The position numbers were made by a program, and so were the translations under genes. From the NCBI RefSeq assembly GCF_011386835.1, contig NC_088795.1:13435441-13499440 (forward strand): DNA of 64,000 nt, read 5' to 3'. Origin of the DNA: Chrysemys picta bellii. Lineage: Eukaryota; Chordata; Testudines; Emydidae. This document shows, piece after piece, positions 56,829-64,000 of this stretch (position 1 is the first letter of the stretch; each line of letters starts with the position of its first letter). The notes beneath the pieces are model-generated. The model was not told where the DNA came from, ran no database searches, and saw nothing but the letters and a program-made list of their open reading frames with translations.

Positions 56829-56867
56829 GGGCATAAGCTTTCATGGGTAAAAAAACCCCTTCTTCAG
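56829..56867 (-). ncRNA. Hammerhead-ribozyme-like motif, minus strand
   Basis: On the minus strand: CUGAAGA (867-861, all conserved core positions present), a short stem II GGGU/ACCC with a U-rich loop, then GAAA (842-839). Stem III is reduced to G-C/G-C around the loop UUAU, because the closing U16.1 has become C. The next base is C (complement of 56829), the possible cleavage position. Better core but weaker stems than the motif at 466-503. Confidence 0.45.
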
Positions 56868-56903
56868 GTGCATCTGAAAGCTTATGCCCAAATAAATCTG
56901 TTA

Positions 56904-57197
56904 GGGCTGGTCCACACTATCCCCCCAGTTTGAATTATATACGCAACTTCAGCTGCGTGAATAACTTAGCTGAAGTCGAAGTACCTTAGTTCGAACTACA
57001 AAGTACTTACCGCGGGTCCACACGCGGCAGGCAGGCTCCCCCGTCAACTCCGCGTACTCCTCTCGCGGAGCAGGAGTACCAGCGTCGACGGCGAGCACTT
57101 CCGGGATCGATTTATCGCGTCTAGACAAGACGCGATAAATCGATCCCTGAAGATGGATTGCTTACTGCCGAACCCGGAGGTAAGTATAGACGTACCC
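56904..57197. mobile_element. Harbinger-like MITE nested in Penelope-like copy
   Basis: Ends GGGCTGGTCCACACT and AGTATAGACGTACCC. Exact TTA on both sides (56901-56903 and 57198-57200). Removing it rejoins the Penelope arm 'ctgttagtctttaagg'. The interior has 'gtcgacggcgagc' and the hairpin 'gatcgatttatcgcgtc...gacgcgataaatcgatc' (57106-57146). Confidence 0.9.
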
Positions 57198-57247
57198 TTA
57201 GTCTTTAAGGTGCCACCGGACTCCTTGTTGTTGTTATGGGTGAAATT

Positions 57248-57875
57248 CACTCCTGTGCAGAAACACAAAAACAAGACCTAAACATCACTTAACCCCTCAA
57301 AAGAGAATTGCTAACTCTCAATTTTTTTGGCCACCTTTTATCATTGAGGAAAGGGCTGAAACTTGGGTAAAATACCACCAGTTCATCTAATAATGCTGCG
57401 AAAAAGCATGGGGAAGAGGGGCTGAGTAGTTTGGCACTATTTATAATACAAGTAAATAATAGTTTAGGGATCCATTCTGTAAATATGTATGTAGCTTTAT
57501 TCATGAGCTGTCCCATTGAACTGAATGTGACTATTCACATACACAGAAATATTCATGTACAGAAGTGTTTGCAGGTTAGGTCCGTAGGCCCAGGTATTTA
57601 GGCATTGCTATGCTCAGCATTGCAATGTTGGATTTAGGAGCCTAATACCTTTTTAAAAAATCTGGGCCTTAGGCCTTTTAATAAACACCAGTGTTGTTTA
57701 CTCTTGTATTGTGGTAGCACCTAATAGGGCCCCAATCCATGATTGTAGTCTTTGTGCAAAGCCTTGTACACACACAAGGAAAAGAAAGTCCATGTCCTAC
57801 ACAGCTTACCATGTCGGTCTCCATTGTAATTGGAGGTGTGATTTGCTGTTCAGGCTAGGCAGGCAACCCTTTATC
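57248..57875. other. Unassigned, with SINE and MITE scraps
   Basis: 57594-57665 is a decayed palindromic MITE ('gtatttaggcattgc...taggagcctaatacc'). 57700-57815 ('gtattgtggtagcacctaat', 'aaagccttgtacacacac', 'gtcctacacagcttacc') resembles the tail of an old amniote SINE. Confidence 0.4.
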
Positions 57876-58104
57876 CAGGGCCGGCTCCAGCTTTTTTGCT
57901 GCCCCAAGGGGGAAAAAAAAAAGAGAGAGAAAAGAAAAACCCAATTGAGCTGCCACCGAAAAGGAGGAGAGGGAGTGAAGGACCCGCCGCCGAATTGCTG
58001 CTGCAGACCCAGACGTGCCGCCCCAAAAACAGATGGAGCGTCGTTCCTTTCTATTGGCCGCCCCAGGCACCTGCTTCCTTCACTGGTGCCTGGAGCCGGC
58101 CCTG
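57876..58104. mobile_element. hAT MITE, CAGGGCYGGCTC family, copy 3
   Basis: Ends CAGGGCCGGCTCCAG / CTGGAGCCGGCCCTG. 8-bp duplication CCTTTATC (57868-57875) / CCTTTTTC (58105-58112). Shortest copy of the family (229 bp). GCCGCCCC.. motifs at both sub-ends. Confidence 0.9.
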
Positions 58105-58112
58105 CCTTTTTC

Positions 58113-59924
58113 CAGTTTGAAGCCGGCCAGGCCTGTTTTTTGTAAGGCTTGTCCCTGTCTGGTACAGATCTAAAACCAGATGTGATTTTTGTCCGGTATC
58201 ACCATGGATGTACAGAGGATGCCATTTTGCAGAGCTTGCGGCTTCACCCCCACTGGCAAGGTGCATGTGAGGTCATGCTGATGGGGTCGGGGTCACGACA
58301 TTCCAGAAGTTCATATAGCTCTGGGGATGTGTTGGTGGCCAGCCTAGTTCAGGGAGGCATGAGCCTCAGCAACACAAGTATGTACTTTCCTAAGGGAACT
58401 GGGTGGGCTTGCACAGCCCATGCTGTTGCATCGTCACTATTTTTAGCATGCTAGCCAGATTAAAGCTAGCATGGGCTCAGTCGTGCAAAGGCTTGTCTGC
58501 ATGGTGCTGCCATCTGGACTATGGGAGAGGTGAATTGTGGAGCACCGTAACATGTTGGGCTCCAAGTGCCCTGCATATATCCTGCTGGGAGAGACTAAAA
58601 CGTATAGTCCTGTTCCCAACAGGACTGCATTAGAAACAGGGCTACATCAATGTGACCTAGCTACCTTTTAGTTTGTCAGCAGGGTCCACGGGGGCACCTT
58701 GAGCATAACATTTTAGAGTGCTCTACAGTTCATACCCTCCTAGCCCAGATTGTGTGTCATGTCACCAAGCCCTTAGGTAAGAGACAACCGGTGGATACAA
58801 CAAACAGATGGTGAAGCACAAGGTAATAGACAATTATTGATGCACAAAGCACTGATTACAGCACACCAGCTGTCTAGCTCTTGCAGTATTTTGTAGTCAT
58901 TATGGCATAGGTGATTCTAAGGAGAGATCTGAAGGAAATTAATGTAGTGGCCTCTAGATTTTTATTGCTTGTTCCTCTCATCCATAAGGAAGCAGGCAAG
59001 AAGATGCTTCTTATTATTCAATTAAATTAATTGTTTGTATACTGTTTTGAAAATGTGAAGTTCTAAATAAATGCTGGGAACTATCCTTATGCTTATTCTT
59101 TTAATTTTCTACTTGTTGAGGGGTTTGAATGCCCAGTCTCTTCTGAGATGAAAAACAACTCCAGTTCCACAGCTAGTTTGATCATCATCAGATGATGACT
59201 CTATTCAGAACCATGAATAGGGGAGATACTGAGTGAGAAATGTGAGCCGTACAACAACAAAAAGACCCTTGATAGGAGAGTTAGTTCAAGTGCATAAATC
59301 TCATTTATGTACTTATCCCTCTCAACGTTATCAGTTAGCCTCTGTATGTTCTTCCTTACTAAGTGTTATCAGCTGAAAGTGGTGATATCACTCTTGTCAA
59401 AAAACCCTTAAAGCCTAATCATAGACACTGATCAAGTTGGAAAGGGTACTTTAATTTCCTTATTAAAATCAACTCTTTGCACCTGCTGTCCAAGATTTCG
59501 CATCCACCCTGATGAGTGCTCTTAACATCAGTGTAATTTGACTGCGTCCTTAGTCATGGTAGGCAATAAAATTATGAATGGCAGAACCCCAGGGATAAAA
59601 TGAGGTCTGACTTGTAATTTCACTCAGAACTCAACATGAAACACTTTTGATGATCCGAAATGTCTGAATAACATTCACTCTCACAAATCTGGTTTTCACT
59701 TCTGGGGATCTCTGTACTTAGTTCCTGGCACAAGTTATGGAGTAAGGCTGTATTTGCAGTAGTTCTGGCCCCACTGAAAAGAGGAAGGAACCTCTGATCT
59801 TGGTAGCTCAGCACTGCAGTCCCAAATGGTTCAGACACTAGAGGCTCAGACAGCTACAAACTTTGGGATATTTGCAAAATCCACTGGGTATAGACTCCTT
59901 GCCAATGGTTCCCCTGTTAATACC
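58113..59924. other. Mostly unassigned; MITE scrap near 58430
   Basis: 'tagcatgctagccagatta' to 'aggcttgtctgcat' at about 58443-58503 resembles a Harbinger-like MITE interior. The rest is AT-rich with no gene. Confidence 0.3.
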
Positions 59925-60300
59925 TGTAGACCTTGCTGGAGCCCTAGGCATAACTAACAGCAGGAAACAGAGTAGGCCTGACCTTGGCAAAATAACACAC
60001 TAGGTATTGGCTAACCAAGTAAGCACATTCCTGACCAGAGAGGATGGTACAAAAACATCCAGAGTTCTCAAGTAACTATGTGAACACATTCTTAAGAGGT
60101 GGTACTGGAATACACTGACCCCTCATAGAGTAAGGATGGGATGACCGGATAATGGATGGGGATGTTTTGTTCAAACTTGTAGGTACAAGGATAAGGGTGG
60201 TGACTAACCATGCTAGGAGTGTAGTATGTAACTTGTTTGTATCAATGTATAAAAGGAGAAGTCAAAGGAGGGCCATCTTAGTCCAGCCTAGGAGGCAGGA
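59925..60300 (+). mobile_element. Truncated LTR (U3 part)
   Basis: Begins TGTAGACCTTGCTGGAGC and continues through 'gtattggctaaccaagtaag' and 'gatgaccggataatggatgg' to TATAAAAG at 60248-60255, a likely U3 promoter. It then runs into CR1 sequence at about 60300-60320 and the rest of the LTR was not found, so it appears truncated by, or joined to, the CR1. The frame at 60152-60412 crosses this junction. Confidence 0.55.
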
Positions 60301-63110
60301 GCCTGGTGCACTGACTGAGCAGGTTGACCATCGTCTGGCTAACCTGATAAGGAGAACTTTAAACAAGACCCTATGGGGGATGGTGACAAAAATCTGGCCA
60401 ATGCGCATTTAGGCTCAAGTAACGAAGATAAGGGGAAGGGGCTTGTTTCTGGAGAAGGGACTAGAAATCACAACTGCATTAAAAAAGCAAGAAGGAAAAC
60501 AGGGCAGTCTGCAACATATCTTTGATGCCTGTATACAAATGCAAGGCATATGGAGAACACACAGGATGAAATGGAAATCATGGTATATGAAGAAAATTAT
60601 GACCTAATTGGCATTAGAGACTTGGTGGGACAGCTCCCATGATTGGAGTACCAACATAGAGGGATATAGCTTGTTCCGAAAGGATAGATATGGGGAAAAA
60701 GGCGGAGGTGTTGCACAGTATGTCAAGAATGTATCGACTTGCTCTGAGGTCCAAGAGGAAGTAAGAGACAGACCTACTGAAAGTCTCTGGGTAAGGATAA
60801 AGAAGGAAAAAAACAGTAATGATGTTGCAGTGGGGGGTCTATTACAGATCACCACATCGGGAAGAGTAAGTGGATTAGTCATTTTACAAGCAGGAAACAA
60901 GATGAAATAACACGGAGCTAGTAGTAATGGGGGATTTTAACTTCCCTGATATCTGTTGGAAGACTATTACAGCAAAACATAATACATCTTGCAAATTCTT
61001 AGCATGTGTAAGGGATAACTTTCGGATTCTGAAACAACTAGGGGCTCCTCCATTTTGGATCTGGATTTGACCAACAGGGATGAATTATTTGCGAACGTGA
61101 AGGTGGTTGGGAACTTGGGAGGAAGTGAAGATGAACTGATAGAATTCAAGATCCTATGGAAAGGAGGACATAAGAACAGCAAAACAAGGACACTGGACTT
61201 CAGAATGGTGGATTTCAACCAATCCAGACAAATAGTAGGCAAGGTCCCATGGAAAGACCAGTTAGGAAGAAAAGGAGTCGAAGGGGACTGGCAGTTCCAA
61301 AAAATGTAATACTTGAGATTCAATATCAAGCTGTTTCAACGCAGAGGAAAGATAAGAAGAGCCACAGGAGGCCAATATGGCTTCACAAGGAGCTCTTTAG
61401 CTATCTTAAAAACCAAAAGGGATACATACAGGGAATGGAAGGAGGGGCATGTCTCCAAGGAAGCATACATGGGAATAGCGTGAGTGCGTAGGGACAAAAT
61501 CAGCTGTTAAGGAATGTTAAACAACAAGCAGTTGTTCTACAAATATGTCAGACAAAAAAGAAAGATCAGAGGTGGTGTGGGTCCACTGCTCAATGGAGAA
61601 GGTGAGCTGGTAATGGAAAATGACAGGAAGTCAGAGCTGCTCAATGCCTTCTTTGCTTCAATCTTCTCACAAAAAAAATAACTTGACTAGACGACTAGCA
61701 AAGTTACTATAGACAATAAAGAGGAAGGGATGCAGCTCGGGATAAGTAAAGAATATGTCTGAGATCTTCTGACCAATGTTAATGAATTAAAATCAGTGGG
61801 ACCTGCTGCTATGCACCCCAAGCTATTGAAGGAATTAGCTGAAGAAATCTTGACACCACTGGCAATAATATTTGCAAACTCATGGATGACCAGAGAGGTC
61901 CCAGAAGACTGGAGAAAGGCTAATGTAGAGCCCATCTTTAACAAGGGGGAAAAAAGGAGGAGCCGTGGAACTATAGACCAGTCATCCTGACTTCAATAAC
62001 TGGAAAGCTACTGGAGCAATGTATGAAACATTAAATTTGCAAATACCTGGAGGATGAAGGGGTGATCACTAGCAGCTAGCATGGCTTTTCCAAGAACAAA
62101 TCATGCAAAACCAGCCTGATTTCCTTCTTTGACAAGGTAACTTGTTTGATGGATAGGGGGAATGCAGTGGACATAATACACCTGGACTTCATCAAGGCTT
62201 TTAACGCTGTCCCACATGACATTCTGATAAGTAAGCTGGAGAAAGCAGCTTGGCAAACTACCATTAAGTGGTTACATAATTTTGTTAAACAACTTCAAAC
62301 AAAGAGTAGCCATTAATGGAATGATATCAGATTGGAGGGAGGTCTCAAGTGGGGTTCCATGGGGATCTGTTCTGGGTCTGGTGTTCTTTAACATCTTTAT
62401 TAATAACCTGAGTGTAGGAATAGACAGCCTACTGTTCAAATTTACAGATGACAAAGCTGGGTGGAAGGGTTACCAACACTTTAGAGGATAGAGCTAAAAC
62501 TCAGAGGGATGTTGATAAATTGGAGAACTGGGCTATAGATAATAAATGGAAATTCAGCAAAGACGATGTAAGGTGCTACACTTAGGAAGGAAAACCAAAT
62601 GCCTGAATATAAAATGGGGGATAACGGGGATGGCAGCAGCACTGCTGAGAAGGATCTGGGAGTTGTCATGGATTACATCCTTAACATGAGTCAGCAATGC
62701 AATCCTGTTGCGGAAAAAAAAAAAAAGCGCAAATGCAACTGTAGGTTGCATTAACACAGAGGCATAGCATGGAATCTACAGGAGGTGATAGTACCTCTCT
62801 GCTTGGTGCTGGTTAGGCCTCAGCTGGAGTACTGTGTCCAGTTTTGGTCACCAGTGTATAGAAAGGATGTGGAAAAACTGGAAAAGGATCCAAAGGCAAG
62901 CAACAAAGATGATCAAAGGAAGGGAATGCAGCCACATGAGCGAAGGCCAAAGGAACTGGGTATATTTACAGGGGATGGATCATTTGATGATTATCTGTTC
63001 TGTTCATTCCCTCTGAAGCACCTGGCATTGGCCACTGTCAGAAGACAGGATACTGGGCTAGATGGTCCATTGGTCTGAGGCTGTATGGCTGGTCTTATGT
63101 TCCTGTGGTT
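60300..63110 (+). mobile_element. CR1 LINE, 2.8 kb (end of ORF1, ORF2, 3' UTR)
   Basis: Order on the plus strand: ORF1 end (LTEQVDHRLANLIRRTLN, about 60317-60366); ORF2 endonuclease start DLIGIR..WWDSSHDWSTNIEGYSLFRKDR (60600-60690); endonuclease end LDLDLTNRDELFANVKVVG...GGSEDEL (61050-61135), where the usual S-D-H catalytic triplet is lost; GPAAMHPKLLKELA and PIFNKGE (61796-61950); AVDIIHLDFIKAFNAVPHDIL (about 62168-62225); SSGVPWGSVLGLVFFNIFINNL and the catalytic box as KFTDDKAG (about 62437-62460, A to T); then RPQLEYCVQFWSPVYRKDVEKLEK (62818-62885). The 3' end 'ggatactgggctagatggtc...cttatgttcc' is the UTR terminus. Many stops and shifts; inactive. Confidence 0.92.
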
Positions 63111-64000
63111 TTTGAAAGAGGAGATTAAGGAGATCTAGGTCAGGATCGTGCTCCTCTGCATTCAGACAACCATGAGTCAAAAAAGGTGACGGGGTGTTAA
63201 AGGGACAGCAACGCACTTCCTGGACGTTTGTTTTGTTTCTCCGCAGACTGCAGATTTTTAGGTGATATTTAGGCTGCAGGACTCCACAAAGAACCAGTCA
63301 AATGAACGTGTGGGTGACTCAGGAGATGATCACAAGATGCTGTGAAAATGAATGGAACTGGCAGTCTTCGGTATTTCACCTGCTGTCCTTGGGAGTCTTG
63401 TTACTAACAAATTCTATTTTGTTAGCAGCTCCAGGGGCACTAGCTGAATGTTACTTTGCAGAAGACTCACCAGTGAAGAATGGGATTTAATTCTGAGAAA
63501 TTCTTATAATACAGAAACTGAGTATTAAAAAAAGAGACTCTCACTAGTTACAACTCTGATCTATCAATAAACATCTGCAATAAAAAATGTGGCTCAAAAC
63601 AATAAGGTATAATGATGTGTTAATTTAGGAGGGAAACGGTTATTGACACCTGTGTGTCTTTGTCTCTTCTACGTAGAGTTAATTTGACATTAACACTGCA
63701 TCAATTAGAACTAGATCTACACCTGTATCTATTGGGGCTGGGAGGGTATAGTGAAAGAGAACAGATTTCAGCATAGTGAGGCAACTTCTGCTCTCATTTA
63801 CAACGATGTAATAAATCCAGAATAAGGGAGAGCAGAATTTGGCTTCATCTTTGACACCATTGTAAAATATTTACATAGAAGTGGAGCCTTCTTTTATTAA
63901 GAAATCCTACAGCTTTTGTAGCTCAAATATATGCAAGCTACAAATCCCTGAACAGAAATAGGCTTTTGGAATGTTTACAGGCACCGGGTCATCCTCCGGC
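63111..64000. other. No gene recognised; palindromic MITE at 63785-63845
   Basis: 'cttctgctctcatttacaac' and 'agggagagcagaatttggc' are the inverted ends of a short palindromic MITE. A 62-codon frame at 63302-63490 has a hydrophobic stretch (see findings) but no domain. The window ends in unassigned sequence. Confidence 0.35.

Larger units (their letters stand above)
56748..57233. mobile_element. Penelope-like terminus, palindromic, interrupted by MITE
   Basis: Left arm 'tagtctgtatccacaaaaac', 'agcaccttaaagactaacag', 'gggcataagctttc'. Right arm 'gaaagcttatgcccaaataa', 'tctttaaggtgccaccgga'. The arms are inverted copies. Flanked by a 14-bp duplication TTAT(A/G)GGTGAAATT with one difference (56734-56747 and 57234-57247). 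A MITE (56904-57197) splits the right arm. Same terminal family as 334-549. Confidence 0.8.

Noticed and set aside
1..64000. CRISPR arrays, prokaryotic operons or rRNA genes
   Set aside because: No regularly spaced short direct repeats and no rRNA sequence. Repeat families and codon-poor content point to a vertebrate nuclear genome.

Overview
The window looks like nuclear DNA from a cryptodiran turtle. The reasons are the repeat families: many CR1 LINE fragments, tRNA-headed SINEs whose 3' tails resemble the tortoise/turtle (Cry-type) SINEs, palindromic Penelope-like termini, Harbinger-like MITEs with TTA target duplications, and several hAT and mariner miniature elements. Family names come from recognition by eye, not from a database search. 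I found no host protein-coding gene that I can support. The longest open frames lie inside GC-rich transposons or are CR1 reverse-transcriptase remnants. The window is best read as intergenic or deep-intronic DNA. One weak candidate exon (37730-37897) is noted.

Layout. 0-5 kb: a palindromic Penelope-like insertion, a Harbinger-like MITE, an old LINE 3' end (minus strand), a tRNA-Arg(CCT) pseudogene and a SINE tail. 4.8-25 kb: a run of solo LTRs (4817-5477, 8528-9267, 10811-12256, 12505-13505, 16498-17288, 19792-20824, 23257-24931). Six of them carry 5-bp target duplications (five exact, one with a single mismatch), and several hold a nested hAT, mariner or CR1. 26-28 kb: two GC-rich hAT elements and a Penelope-like copy. 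28-37.6 kb: Harbinger/hAT MITEs, an LTR-like element and a CR1 3' end, with nested insertions. 37.6-42.6 kb: the least repetitive stretch. 42.6-53 kb: CR1 and L2-like remnants on both strands. 53-58 kb: SINEs, a 1-kb hAT and a second palindromic Penelope copy interrupted by a MITE. 59.9-63.1 kb: the longest CR1, inserted in or next to a truncated LTR.

Insertion ages can be ordered from the nesting. Mariner sits inside an LTR (12505-13505), CR1 inside an LTR (23257-24931), a MITE inside Penelope (56748-57233), hAT inside Penelope (37283-37548), and hAT at the very tip of a Harbinger MITE (34119/34438).

The most interesting signal is in the Penelope-like copies. They are short inverted palindromes flanked by 9-14 bp target duplications, and three of them contain hammerhead-ribozyme-like cores: CUGANGA or a one-base variant, a stem II of variable quality, then GAAA. 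The best copy also has a short stem III ending at a potential cleavage-site C.
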